Source: Clostridium celatum DSM 1785
Lineage (GTDB): Bacteria; Bacillota; Clostridia; Clostridiales; Clostridiaceae
Assembly: GCF_000320405.1 (NCBI RefSeq)
Contig: NZ_KB291649.1
Coordinates: 50,280 to 114,279, forward strand
DNA length: 64,000 nt
Reading direction: 5' to 3'
Position numbers and translations under genes: made by a program. This document shows, in pieces, positions 17,633 through 27,056 of the stretch. The notes below the pieces were generated by a model, which saw nothing but the letters and a program-made list of their open reading frames with translations, had not been told where the DNA came from and did no database searches. The number at the start of each line of letters is the position of its first letter. Positions within the stretch are counted from its first letter, which is position 1.

Positions 17633-20600
17633 TTATCTTTTTCTTTTAAATAATACTATACCTGCAACAGCTAATATTCCACCAACTAATCCAACAGCCA
17701 TAGCTGATCTTCCACCTGTTTGTGGTAATTTACCACTATTAGATGTACTTCCACTATTTCCTGAATTGTTTGCTGTGCTATTATTTGATGTATTATTTGA
17801 ACCATTACTATTTTCTGCATTACTTGAATTATTATTTTCATTTCCTGCATTTGATTGTAATGAATTCATAGCATTTCTTAAATTAGCTTCAGCTTTTGCA
17901 ATTTCTTCTGAAGTTGCATCTTCACTTGCAAATACTTTATTTGCTTCTTCTAATGCTTTTTCAACTGCTTTAAAGCTTGCAACTGTATATTTATTACTAT
18001 CTAAGCTTTCTGCTTTATTTATTAATTCTTCTAACTTATCCTTACTTGGTTTTAATCTTAATTGTAAGAATGATTTTAATAATCTTGTATAAGTTTCTGA
18101 TACTTCATCTTCCATTGCATTTTCATCTGCTATTACATTATTTGCAATAGTTAATGCATCTTGCATTTTGCTCCAAGTTGAAGCTATATATTCTGACTCA
18201 TTTAATCCGTTAATTCTTTCTATTAATGTTATTAAAGCTGTCTTATCGCCCTTCTTGAATTCTAACATTTGCATTGCATTACTTAATCTATCAAATGATG
18301 CATTTACTTCTTCTTGAGTTGCTTCATCATTTGCTAAAATTTCTTGTGCTTCTGCAAGTGCTGCTTTAAATTCATTTGCAACTGCTGGCACTACATTAGA
18401 AAGTTCTTCATCAGTTACTTCTAAAGCAGTTTCTACAGCTATTTCTAAATGTAATTTAATTACATTGCTTGGAGGTGTTACTGGCTTTTCTACTAAAGCT
18501 TCAATTGCTGCTTCTAAAGCAGATTTTGCAGTATCAACCTCTTCTTGAGTTGCTTCTTCATTATCCAATACTTTATTTGCTTCTTGTAAAGCAGTAGTTA
18601 ACTTACTCCAGCTTTCTTGAGTATATTCACTTTCAATTAAAGTGTTAGCATTATCAACTACAACTTGTAATACTGATTTATCAACTTCAGGTGTTGGTGG
18701 AACTTCTTCTCCATTATCTGATGTTGTGAAGTTTACGCTTGCTGGTACTAATGAAGTATTTCCAGCTGCATCTACAGCAATTACTTTAACAGTATAATTA
18801 ATATCTTTATTTAATTCTTCTAAAGTATAAGTTAATTCTGATACTTCACCTTGAAGAACTCCATTTAAATAAACTCTGTATGCAACTACAGCAACATTAT
18901 CAGTAGCTTCACTCCATGTAACTTCTGCAGTTGTTTCAGATGTAACATTTACGTTAATAGCTTCAATATTACTTGGTCTTTCTTTATCTGCACCTACTGT
19001 AGTTATAGCAGTAACAGCTTCAAAAGCACTTGCTCTCCCAGCTTCATTTACAGCTTTAACAACAAAAGTATATTCAGTATTTTCATTTAAGTTTGAAACT
19101 CTGTAGTAATTGCTTACTGTTTCACCAATCTTTACATCACCTTCATAGATTTCATAAACTACAGCTTCATCTATTACTGGCCATGTAAGAACTAATGTAG
19201 AGCTTTCAACACCAATAGCTTCAACCTTTGAACCTGCTGGAATAACTGGCCCTTGCGCTTCTTGAGCAACTAAAGCATTTGCTTTTTCAGTAAGCGTAGC
19301 TACTGCATTTGCTACTTCTTCAACAGTCGCTTCATCATTATTCATTACAGTTACAGCATTATTATAAGCATTTTTAAATTCGCTCCATGTTTCAGCTGTA
19401 TAGTTAGCTTCAGCTTTGTGGCTGTGTTCTTCAATTACATTTTGTAATTCTGATTTATTAACAATTTCACTATCTACTGGTTTTAATACCTTGAAGTAGT
19501 CTAAGTTAACTGCATTTTTACCATCACGAGCTACAGCTGTCATTAAAATAGTGTGTTCACCATTTTCTAAATCTTTAAATGCTGCGACTAAAGATTGGTC
19601 ATCTCCAGTACTACTTCCTGCTAATGAGAAGTTTCCTTGCGCTTTTCCATCAATTGATATATCAAAGCTTGCAAAGTTTGCATGTTTTTGAGCATAAACT
19701 TCTATGCCAGTTCCTGTGAATGTGTAAGAAATTGTAGCACCTGTACTTGATTCTGTTTTAGTTCCACCATGGTGTCTATCTGATTCACCAGCCCAAACTG
19801 ACCAGTTTCCACCCCAAGTTATATCTGGATTTTTAGTATTATCCATATATCCATCTTCAACTATCACTTCATTAACATTTACTTCTGCAAGAGCTACTGT
19901 TATATCAACATAGCCACTTATAGAAGCATCATCTTTTGAAGTTGCTGTAACTCTAACAGTTCCATTAACTTCACCAGTAGTTAATACTCCATTTTCATCA
20001 ATAGTTGCAATAGTAGAATCATTTACAGACCATGTAACATCTTTATTAGTAGCATCATTTGGAAGAACTGTTGCTACCATTTGAACTTCACTATTAGCCT
20101 TACCTACAGTTGTTATTCCTGATTTAGTTCCAACTGATATTGATGTTGGCTTAACAGATGAATTATCTAATACTTTAAATGCATCAAGTTCAACTTTAGT
20201 TCTACTTGCAGCATCAACCTTTGTATTTGTTGCTTTAACAACAATTGTATGCTTGCCATATTCTAAATTTTCATTAGAATATACAACCTTTTGTCTTACT
20301 GTAGAAGCACTATATGTGCTAACTTCACCTTGGCTAACTCCATCAATAATTATTTCAAACTTACCTCTATCGTGATTAGTACAGCTAATTACTTCTATTC
20401 CTGTACCAACGAATGTTAAAGTAGCTGTTTCTCCACCAACTGGACTTTCAATAAATTTAATTGTTCCAGCATAGTTTACAGACTCACTCCAGTTACCCCA
20501 TTCACCTGAATAAGAAATACGCGCATCTCTATCATCAATATATCCAGACATATTTCTTAAGTCGTTTACTGATACACTTGAAGATATATTTGATTCTATT

Positions 20601-23416
20601 CCATTTACTACTGCTGAAACGCTATAAGCAAATGTACCTAATATATCTTGTGCATTATTATCTTCAAAAGTAACTTCTGAAATATTTTCTGCAACTAGTA
20701 CAACATCACCATTATTAACTTGACGATATACATTATAAGTAACATTGTCTCCTTCAACTGCATCCCATGATAAATTTACTGAACTATCTAATATTCTTTC
20801 TGCAGTTAAACCTGTAGGTGCATCTAACTTTTCTTCAGCTCCTGGAATTTCAGTTATTGTATAAGTTTCACCAACTTCTGTATTAAATGAAATCTTATCT
20901 TCTTCAACAACTGTAAACTCTATATTTTCTCCCTTAGAGTTAGTTACTTTAGCAAGATTTAATCCAGCATACTTAGCTACTGCTTCTCCACCATTGTTAG
21001 ATTTAACAGTTAATTCATATGCAACTCCATTTGACCATTTTGCACCAACTTCAAAGTTTCCTCTTGCAAGTAATCCATCATATGAACCATCAGCCCATGT
21101 ATCTGGAAGTGCTGGTAAGAAGTATACATATCCCATATTACTTTGCATTAACATTTCAGCTATTCCTGCTGTTGCTCCAAAGTTACCATCGATTTGGAAA
21201 GGTGGATGTGCATCCCAAAGGTTAGAATAAGTTCCTCCCCCGTTAGCTTGTCCTGTTCCAACTCTCTTTAATTGCTTAGTTAATAATTCATAAGCTTTAT
21301 TTCCTTCACCTGCTCTAGCCCAAGAATTAATTCTTTGTCCCATTCCCCATCCAGTAGATTGATCTGTTCTATTATTTAATGATACTAAAGCAGCATCTAA
21401 AAGCTCTGGAGTTTCAACTGAAATAGAATCTCCTGGGAATAATCCTAAAAGATGAGACATATGTCTATGTCCGTATCCTTCACTTGGAATACTATTTAAA
21501 GTAGTTTCTTCAAACCATTCTTTAATTTGACCATCATCACCAATTTGAATTGGATCTAATTTAGATTGAGTATCTTTCCACTCTACAACTAAATCTGCAT
21601 CTACACCTAATGTTTCTGCAGCTGTAATTGTATCTTCATATAATTGCCATATTAATGTTTGTTCGTATGTGTTACCAACTGTTCTTGGTCCATGTTCTGG
21701 AGAATATGTTGGTGAAGAAACCATTCTTTGTTGTACTTCATCCCATACTAACATATTTTCATAAAGATTTACTTCTTCTTTCATCATTGGATAAATTACA
21801 TCTCTCATGTATTCAACATCACCAGTGTATTCATACATTTCCCAAACATTTTGTAATATCCATGGCACTGCTGCTGGAGACCATCCCCAGTCAAAGCTCC
21901 AACCTGGACAAGTCCATCCAAATGGAGTATTTTGAGTATGAGCCATAAATCCATTTGCTTCAATATATTCTCCATTTTCATCCTTAGCACTTTCTACTCC
22001 AGCATAAATTCTTGCTGTTTCACGTCCTGGCTCTCTTAATGAATCAATATACTCAACTAAAGGAGTAGCACATTCAGCCATATTAGTAGAATAAGTTGGC
22101 CAATAATTCATTTGAAGATTTACATTCATGTGGTAATCTGAACTCCAAGCAGGGTTATTTTTATTATTCCACACCCCTTGTAAGTTAGATGGAAGTTGAG
22201 AATCTTCTCTTGAAGAAGCAATTGTTAAATATCTTCCATATTGGAAGAACATTACTTCAAGAGCTCTTCTTGCTTCTTCAGAAACTGTGTTGTTTCCATA
22301 TCCACTTAAAAGTTCATCTGTTGGAATATTGGGTAAAGCTTGTCCTAAATCTAAATCAACTCTATCAAATATACTTTTATAATCAGCTATATGATCAGCT
22401 TTAACCTCTTCATAAGATTTTCCATCTAAAGCTTCAATAACATCTCCAACTCTAGCATCTAATTCTTCAGCAGTTTCTCCTGTACGATACTCAGGATAAT
22501 CATTTTTATAATCTGTAGCTGCTGATATATAAATTGTAGCTGAAGTTGCATTTTCTACTGTTAACTTATCAGTACCTTCTGTAACTTCACCATCATCACT
22601 TACTATCTTTAATTGTGAGTTATATTTTAATTGATTGTCTGATACTTCACCTTCTAATGTAATAGTATCATTTTCTACTATAGTTGTTGCTCCTTGCTTT
22701 GAAGGGAAACTTACATCGAAATTAAGTTTATTTTCACCATTAGCCTCAACTCTTATAACCATAACATCATCTGGATGACTTACGAAGTTTTCTCTAATAT
22801 ATTCAGTATCTCCATAAGTATAATTTACAGATGAAATAGCATTTCTTAAATTAAGATCACGAACATAATCTGTTACGTTATTTTCGTCAATTCCAATAAA
22901 ATCTAAATTTATTTCTCCCCAAGCTTGATATGCTCCATATCCATCACTAATACCAACTAATTGATTACATAAAGAACTAGCTGTAGCATCACCTTCATCT
23001 GTATGAAGTGCAAAATTTTCTCTAACTTGTTGTAAAATTTCATACATTGGTGTTATACCATCATTAGCATATTCCTTGTTACCACCATTATAATTAGGAC
23101 GTTTGTCACTTGGACCGCCTGTCCAAAGTGTCTTTTCATTAAATGTGATACGTTCATGTACTATTTCTCCGTATACATTCCCTCCAATATCTCCATTCCC
23201 AATAGGTAAAGTATACTCTTGCCACATATTATCTTCAGTAAGCCCAGCTGCTCCTTGTGAAGAAGGCTTTGTGTACCACAATCTCAAATCGTTTTCATCA
23301 AAATGTGAGTTCTTATTGGCTTCAGTATTTGTATCAGCTACAACAGTTTGGCATAAAGATACTGCCATTGTACCTGCTAATACTGCAGACAAAATCTTTT
23401 TTCTTCTTTTTCCCAT
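17633..23416 (-). CDS. Cell-wall-anchored GH95 alpha-L-fucosidase, multidomain
   Basis: A 1927-residue exported enzyme that should cleave alpha-1,2-linked fucose from mucin or milk-type glycans. Signal peptide: residues 1-27 (KRRKKILSAVLAGTMAVSL). GH95 unit: ~43-850, with NVNLQMNYWP (~420), the SPTYSPEHGPR acid region and PFQIDGNFGA, which correspond to the Asn-x-Asn, Glu and Asp catalytic residues of the Bifidobacterium AfcA type. Then an FN3 domain (~860-950), a jelly-roll module (~957-1083), a Big_2 domain (~1089-1172), a second jelly-roll (~1182-1308), a FIVAR repeat, two FN3 (~1392-1565) and four FIVAR-like repeats (~1577-1862). An Asn/Ser linker, LPQTGG, a membrane segment and KRKR end the protein. 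Sortase anchoring is expected. GAGGAGGATAAT precedes the start. Confidence 0.95.
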   Translation of the reverse strand: MGKRRKKILSAVLAGTMAVSLCQTVVADTNTEANKNSHFDENDLRLWYTKPSSQGAAGLTEDNMWQEYTLPIGNGDIGGNVYGEIVHERITFNEKTLWTGGPSDKRPNYNGGNKEYANDGITPMYEILQQVRENFALHTDEGDATASSLCNQLVGISDGYGAYQAWGEINLDFIGIDENNVTDYVRDLNLRNAISSVNYTYGDTEYIRENFVSHPDDVMVIRVEANGENKLNFDVSFPSKQGATTIVENDTITLEGEVSDNQLKYNSQLKIVSDDGEVTEGTDKLTVENATSATIYISAATDYKNDYPEYRTGETAEELDARVGDVIEALDGKSYEEVKADHIADYKSIFDRVDLDLGQALPNIPTDELLSGYGNNTVSEEARRALEVMFFQYGRYLTIASSREDSQLPSNLQGVWNNKNNPAWSSDYHMNVNLQMNYWPTYSTNMAECATPLVEYIDSLREPGRETARIYAGVESAKDENGEYIEANGFMAHTQNTPFGWTCPGWSFDWGWSPAAVPWILQNVWEMYEYTGDVEYMRDVIYPMMKEEVNLYENMLVWDEVQQRMVSSPTYSPEHGPRTVGNTYEQTLIWQLYEDTITAAETLGVDADLVVEWKDTQSKLDPIQIGDDGQIKEWFEETTLNSIPSEGYGHRHMSHLLGLFPGDSISVETPELLDAALVSLNNRTDQSTGWGMGQRINSWARAGEGNKAYELLTKQLKRVGTGQANGGGTYSNLWDAHPPFQIDGNFGATAGIAEMLMQSNMGYVYFLPALPDTWADGSYDGLLARGNFEVGAKWSNGVAYELTVKSNNGGEAVAKYAGLNLAKVTNSKGENIEFTVVEEDKISFNTEVGETYTITEIPGAEEKLDAPTGLTAERILDSSVNLSWDAVEGDNVTYNVYRQVNNGDVVLVAENISEVTFEDNNAQDILGTFAYSVSAVVNGIESNISSSVSVNDLRNMSGYIDDRDARISYSGEWGNWSESVNYAGTIKFIESPVGGETATLTFVGTGIEVISCTNHDRGKFEIIIDGVSQGEVSTYSASTVRQKVVYSNENLEYGKHTIVVKATNTKVDAASRTKVELDAFKVLDNSSVKPTSISVGTKSGITTVGKANSEVQMVATVLPNDATNKDVTWSVNDSTIATIDENGVLTTGEVNGTVRVTATSKDDASISGYVDITVALAEVNVNEVIVEDGYMDNTKNPDITWGGNWSVWAGESDRHHGGTKTESSTGATISYTFTGTGIEVYAQKHANFASFDISIDGKAQGNFSLAGSSTGDDQSLVAAFKDLENGEHTILMTAVARDGKNAVNLDYFKVLKPVDSEIVNKSELQNVIEEHSHKAEANYTAETWSEFKNAYNNAVTVMNNDEATVEEVANAVATLTEKANALVAQEAQGPVIPAGSKVEAIGVESSTLVLTWPVIDEAVVYEIYEGDVKIGETVSNYYRVSNLNENTEYTFVVKAVNEAGRASAFEAVTAITTVGADKERPSNIEAINVNVTSETTAEVTWSEATDNVAVVAYRVYLNGVLQGEVSELTYTLEELNKDINYTVKVIAVDAAGNTSLVPASVNFTTSDNGEEVPPTPEVDKSVLQVVVDNANTLIESEYTQESWSKLTTALQEANKVLDNEEATQEEVDTAKSALEAAIEALVEKPVTPPSNVIKLHLEIAVETALEVTDEELSNVVPAVANEFKAALAEAQEILANDEATQEEVNASFDRLSNAMQMLEFKKGDKTALITLIERINGLNESEYIASTWSKMQDALTIANNVIADENAMEDEVSETYTRLLKSFLQLRLKPSKDKLEELINKAESLDSNKYTVASFKAVEKALEEANKVFASEDATSEEIAKAEANLRNAMNSLQSNAGNENNNSSNAENSNGSNNTSNNSTANNSGNSGSTSNSGKLPQTGGRSAMAVGLVGGILAVAGIVLFKRKR

Positions 23417-23509
23417 ATTATCCTCCTCATTATTTTTAATTAGCTTCCCCTTTAACCTAATTGCAATCCAGTTTTTTTCAAAAAAATATATTTTTCCCTG
23501 GATAATTTC

Positions 23510-23538
23510 ATATTATCAAACTTAACTTTTTAGGTCAA
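23510..23538 (-). promoter_or_regulatory. Promoter of the fucosidase gene
   Basis: The minus strand has TTGACC (23533-23538), a 17-base spacer and TAATAT (23510-23515). Transcription would start near 23503, giving a leader of about 87 bases. The leader contains an ATCCAG/CTGGAT pair but no riboswitch that I can name. Confidence 0.7.
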
Positions 23539-23581
23539 TAAAATAGCAATTTAGTTACTTTTTTTGCCAATATATTTATAT

Positions 23582-23617
23582 AAAAAAAAAATTGCCGCAA
23601 GCCTAAACTTACGACAA
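23582..23617 (-). terminator. Orphan minus-strand terminator upstream of the fucosidase promoter
   Basis: On the minus strand TTGTCGTAAG-TTTAGG-CTTGCGGCAA is a 10-bp stem (two G-U pairs) followed by nine or more T, a textbook intrinsic terminator. The only gene upstream reads in the opposite direction, so it ends an unseen short RNA starting within about 23620-23760. A GGATATAAT box and a TAACCC/GGGTTA hairpin lie in that interval. Confidence 0.65.
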
Positions 23618-23702
23618 CAAATCCTACGTAACCCTAAAGGGTTATTTATATTATATCCGTTTTCTAGCACATTTATTCATAAATAAAGTTAATATTCCTT
23701 AC

Positions 23703-23731
23703 TTGACACAAATTAATATAAACATTAAAAT
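23703..23731 (+). promoter_or_regulatory. Promoter of the HelD gene
   Basis: TTGACA (23703-23708), a 17-base spacer and TAAAAT (23726-23731) are near consensus. Transcription would start near 23738, giving a leader of only about 25 bases before ATG 23764, which has AAGGAGAATGATGAA upstream. Confidence 0.8.
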
Positions 23732-23763
23732 TTAATGACCGTTATTATAAGGAGAATGATGAA

Positions 23764-25944
23764 ATGTTAATTGGAAAAAACATTAATGATGAAAATAAAT
23801 ATTTAAAAAATACTATAAAAAAAATAAATGAACTTTTAGATTCTTATGGTGTTTCAAGTGAAAAACAAGATAAAGAAATTATTAATCACAGAAAATTCTT
23901 ATGGGATAATAGAGCTGAACTAGATGAAATTGAAATAAATGAAAATTGTAGCCAAGTTGCTTTAAATGAACAGCTACACTCTAAAAAACTTTCAAGAATA
24001 AGAACATTAGAAAAACAACTTAGCAATCCATATTTTGCAAGATTAGATTTTAAAGAAGATGGTGAAGAACTTGAAAGCTTTTATATAGGATTATCTACCG
24101 TTGAAGATGAAGATAATTTTGAAATGTTAGTTTTCGACTGGCGTTCTCCTGTAGCAAATATGTTTTATGATTTTGAAGTTGGTCCTGCATATTATGATGC
24201 TCCTGTAAGAAGAATTTCAGGACAAATTGATTTTACTAGACAATATAATATAAAAAATGGTGAAATTGTGTTTATGCATAATTCTGATGAAAGTTTATGT
24301 GATGAAGCATTAAATTCTATGCTTAGCAATAATGCAACAGATAAAATGAAAAACATAGTAGCAAGTATTCAAAAAGAACAAAATGATATTATTAGAAGTG
24401 ATGATAGTAAAATATTATTTATACAAGGCGCTGCTGGTTCTGGTAAAACTTCAATTGCATTACATAGATCTGCTTATCTTTTATATAAGCATAGAAAAAA
24501 TCTTACTGCAGATAACATTTTAATCTTCAGTCCTAACGAAGTATTTGCTGAATATATTTCTGACGTATTACCTGACTTAGGTGAAAGTAATATTCGCCAA
24601 ACAACTTTTGAATTATATGCTAAAAAGTTCTTACCTCAAAACTTTATTTATGAAAATAAAAATGATCATTTAGATTATATTTACTCTAATGATAATAACT
24701 TAAGTGAATTTAAAACACGAGCTAAATCAATGGAATATAAAAATACTAAAGAGTTTATGGATGTTCTTAATAATTTCGTAATAGATATTCCTAAATTAAT
24801 AACTAATATTAAACCTATTACTATTGAGGGAACTCAAATAATTTCTAAAAAATCAGTAGAAAATACAATTTTTGAACGTTTTAACGATATTCCATTCTTA
24901 AATAGAATTGATGTTATTAAGCAAAGTCTTTTCTCACAAGTTGAAAATAAATATTTATCTAAAAAAGATAATTCTAATTTTGACTATGTAGAGGATAAAA
25001 AATTATTCTATGATTATTGCCTTGAGCAAGTTAACTTACAAGTTGATAATATGATAGATACTTTAAATAGCGTTTCTATTTATAAATTACTATGGGAAAA
25101 CATAGAAAAGTATACTGATAGTAACTTAGATGAAATTAAGAATCTTACATTAAAGTATATTGGATATAACGAAGTAAAGTATGAAGACATTACCCCTATA
25201 ATATATATTAGAGCCGCATTAGAAGGTTTTAGAAGTTATGGAAACATGAAACATGTTCTTGTAGATGAATGTCAAGATTATAGTCCATTATTCTATGAAA
25301 TAATAAAGAAATCTTTCCCTAATGCTTCAATAACTATTATGGGAGATTTAAATCAAAGAATAGATAAACATTCAAATGTAAAAAATAGAAATAGTATTAC
25401 TGAAGTATTTGATGATGTTAAAACAGTAGTTTTAACTAAGAGCTATCGTTCTACTTATAACATAACTACATTCACTAAGGATATATTAGATACTCATGAA
25501 CCTATTGAAGCTGTAGATAGAATTGGTGAAAATCCAACTATTCATATTACAGATAGTAATGTGGAAAGTTTAATTTCTTCTACAATTTCATCAATGAAAG
25601 ATAAAGGATATAAATCAATAGCTATAATCTGTAAAAACAAAGAAAATTGTGAAAAACTTTATGATAAATTAAAAGCAATTAATTCTCATATAAACTTAAT
25701 AACTAGTGATAAATGTGAATTTAAAGTTGGTGTAAATGTAATATCATCTTATTTAGCCAAAGGCTTAGAATTTGATGGTGTTATATTAGCAGATGGTGAA
25801 AATTATCTAGGTTTAGAAGACAAGCATCTATTCTACACAGCCTGTACGAGAGCATTACACGAATTACACATATACACTAATAAATCACTAGAAGCTATCC
25901 TTCCAAAGGATACTACCCTTTACACAATCACAAGTGAATATTAA
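23764..25944 (+). CDS. helD: RNA polymerase recycling ATPase HelD (UvrD-like)
   Basis: A 726-residue superfamily 1 helicase-like protein. In Gram-positive bacteria HelD pries stalled RNA polymerase off nucleic acid using ATP. The N-terminal ~100 residues are charged and helical, fitting the coiled-coil arm that enters the secondary channel. FDWRSPVANMFYDFEVGPAYY (parts near 130-150) is typical of HelD. Walker A is QGAAGSGKTSIALHR (~220), Walker B is VLVDECQDYSPLF (~498), motif III/IV regions include MGDLNQRID and LTKSYRST, and motif VI is YTACTRALHELHIY near the end. It is a single-gene transcript with its own promoter and terminator. The alternative, a general UvrD-like DNA helicase, is less likely given the N-terminal arm. 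Confidence 0.92.
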   Translation: MLIGKNINDENKYLKNTIKKINELLDSYGVSSEKQDKEIINHRKFLWDNRAELDEIEINENCSQVALNEQLHSKKLSRIRTLEKQLSNPYFARLDFKEDGEELESFYIGLSTVEDEDNFEMLVFDWRSPVANMFYDFEVGPAYYDAPVRRISGQIDFTRQYNIKNGEIVFMHNSDESLCDEALNSMLSNNATDKMKNIVASIQKEQNDIIRSDDSKILFIQGAAGSGKTSIALHRSAYLLYKHRKNLTADNILIFSPNEVFAEYISDVLPDLGESNIRQTTFELYAKKFLPQNFIYENKNDHLDYIYSNDNNLSEFKTRAKSMEYKNTKEFMDVLNNFVIDIPKLITNIKPITIEGTQIISKKSVENTIFERFNDIPFLNRIDVIKQSLFSQVENKYLSKKDNSNFDYVEDKKLFYDYCLEQVNLQVDNMIDTLNSVSIYKLLWENIEKYTDSNLDEIKNLTLKYIGYNEVKYEDITPIIYIRAALEGFRSYGNMKHVLVDECQDYSPLFYEIIKKSFPNASITIMGDLNQRIDKHSNVKNRNSITEVFDDVKTVVLTKSYRSTYNITTFTKDILDTHEPIEAVDRIGENPTIHITDSNVESLISSTISSMKDKGYKSIAIICKNKENCEKLYDKLKAINSHINLITSDKCEFKVGVNVISSYLAKGLEFDGVILADGENYLGLEDKHLFYTACTRALHELHIYTNKSLEAILPKDTTLYTITSEY

Positions 25945-25960
25945 AATTAACTATAATGCC

Positions 25961-26003
25961 GAAAAGTTTGTTATATATCCTTCAGGAATATAACAAACTT
26001 TTC
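25961..26003 (+). terminator. Terminator of helD
   Basis: GAAAAGTTTGTTATAT and its complement ATATAACAAACTTTTC form a long stem with a short loop, starting 17 bases after the stop codon and followed by TTTATAA. It may also serve the convergent rubrerythrin gene. Confidence 0.8.
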
Positions 26004-26059
26004 TTTATAACCTACTTTAATAATAATACTAAAGTAGCTAAACCTAAAATTTAATACTC

Positions 26060-26650
26060 TTATTCAAAAGGAGTATTTTCAAATTCCATGAAAAATCCCT
26101 TAGGATGTAGGCATACTGGACATGCTTCTGGTGCTCCATTTCCTTCGTAAATATATCCACAATTAGTACACATCCATTGCATTTTAGTTTCATTCTTAAA
26201 TAACGAATTATTTTCTAACTCTTTTGCATATTTAGAAAATCTATTTGCATGTACTTTTTCAATAGAAGCTATTTTTTCAAATAAAATAGCTATATCTTTA
26301 AAACCTTCTTTTTCAGCTACTTCTGCAAAATTCTTATATATTTCATCATGCTCTGCATTTTCATGTTCTGTTGCTAATTTTAAAAGACTTAATGTATTTT
26401 CTCCACTTTCTGCTGGATACCCTGCTGTAATAACAATTTCCTCACCTGAAAAATCTTTTAATTTTTTCATAAATTCTTTTGCGTGAGCCTTTTCTTGATT
26501 AGCTGTATAATTAAATAAATCCTGTAAAATTGAATATCCTTCTTTTTTTGCTACTGATGCAGCAAATTCATATCTATTTCTCGCTTGACTCTCTCCTGCA
26601 AAAGCCCTCATTAAATTCTTTTTAGTTTCACTATTTTTAAAATCAACCAT
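26060..26650 (-). CDS. rbr: Rubrerythrin
   Basis: A non-haem diiron peroxidase that protects anaerobes from hydrogen peroxide. The 196-residue product has an N-terminal ferritin-like four-helix domain with the iron ligands in FAGESQARNRYEF (~14-25), the NQEKAHAKEF segment (~51) and EHENAEHDEIY (~92). A second E-x-x-H set follows in KIASIEKVHANRF (~127). The C-terminal rubredoxin domain has two Cys pairs, MCTNCGYIYEG and ACPVCLHPKG. AAAGGGAGGTAAAGT precedes the ATG. It is a single gene; an AT-rich palindrome over its -10 region suggests peroxide or metal regulation. The assignment is firm. Confidence 0.96.
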   Translation of the reverse strand: MVDFKNSETKKNLMRAFAGESQARNRYEFAASVAKKEGYSILQDLFNYTANQEKAHAKEFMKKLKDFSGEEIVITAGYPAESGENTLSLLKLATEHENAEHDEIYKNFAEVAEKEGFKDIAILFEKIASIEKVHANRFSKYAKELENNSLFKNETKMQWMCTNCGYIYEGNGAPEACPVCLHPKGFFMEFENTPFE

Positions 26651-26677
26651 ACTTTACCTCCCTTTATATACTAACTT

Positions 26678-26695
26678 TATATAAGTAATTATATA
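26678..26695. promoter_or_regulatory. Palindrome over the rubrerythrin -10 box
   Basis: TATATAAGTAATTATATA is palindromic at 8 of 9 positions per arm. On the minus strand it overlaps a TATAAT -10 box about 40 bases before the rubrerythrin start. It is similar in style to PerR/Fur boxes (TTATAATNATTATAA) but does not match their 7-1-7 symmetry exactly, so the regulator is uncertain. Confidence 0.4.
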
Positions 26696-26850
26696 CACTT
26701 TTCCCATAAATATACATATAATAATGTTGTTTATTTCTCAATTTCATTTATTACTTATATTAATATACTTTAATCTCTTTTGTATATTTATCAATTTATT
26801 TTATTAATCTACTATTTGAATAATTTCTATTAATAAATTTATCTTTAAAA

Positions 26851-26980
26851 TATTAAAAAGTAAAAATGGCAAATGAAAGCTTAAATTCTCTAAAAGTTTA
26901 TTGAAATAATTAAATTTAATCTTATTCAATAACATTCAACTTTAAGAATTTATTCCTTCAATTTGCCGTTTTATTTTAAT
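26851..26980. repeat. 130-bp long inverted repeat, MITE-like or long hairpin terminator
   Basis: The outer ends ATTAAAAAGTAAAAATGGCA and the complement of TGCCGTTTTATTTTAAT match with small gaps. The pairing continues inward through GGCAAATGAAAGCTTAAATT and its near-complement to a central TTATTGAA/TTCAATAA. Nearly the whole stretch folds back on itself. Both strands have T-rich exits, so it could end the SPFH transcript, but it is far longer than the other terminators in this window. Confidence 0.6.
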
Positions 26981-27056
26981 TTACTATTTTAAGTTCATTT
27001 TTTATAATATTTTTAGCTATAATAATTATTTTTTAATACTATCTTAATGTTTTTAT

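Larger units (their letters stand above)
26651..27056. other. 406-bp intergenic region with an operator candidate and a large inverted repeat
   Basis: No gene was seen. The right end carries the transcript end of the SPFH gene and a 130-bp inverted repeat (26851-26980). The left end carries the rubrerythrin promoter with a palindrome (26678-26695). Both are listed separately. The remainder is AT-rich and shows nothing else I can name. Confidence 0.6.

Noticed and set aside
17760-18300. Tandem repeats or a CRISPR-like array in the fucosidase gene
   Set aside because: The periodicity is the FIVAR protein repeat, with diverged DNA and no constant spacers.
20461-22404. Open frames on the + strand opposite the fucosidase gene
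   Set aside because: Leu/His-rich shadows arising from the codon bias of the true gene on the minus strand.
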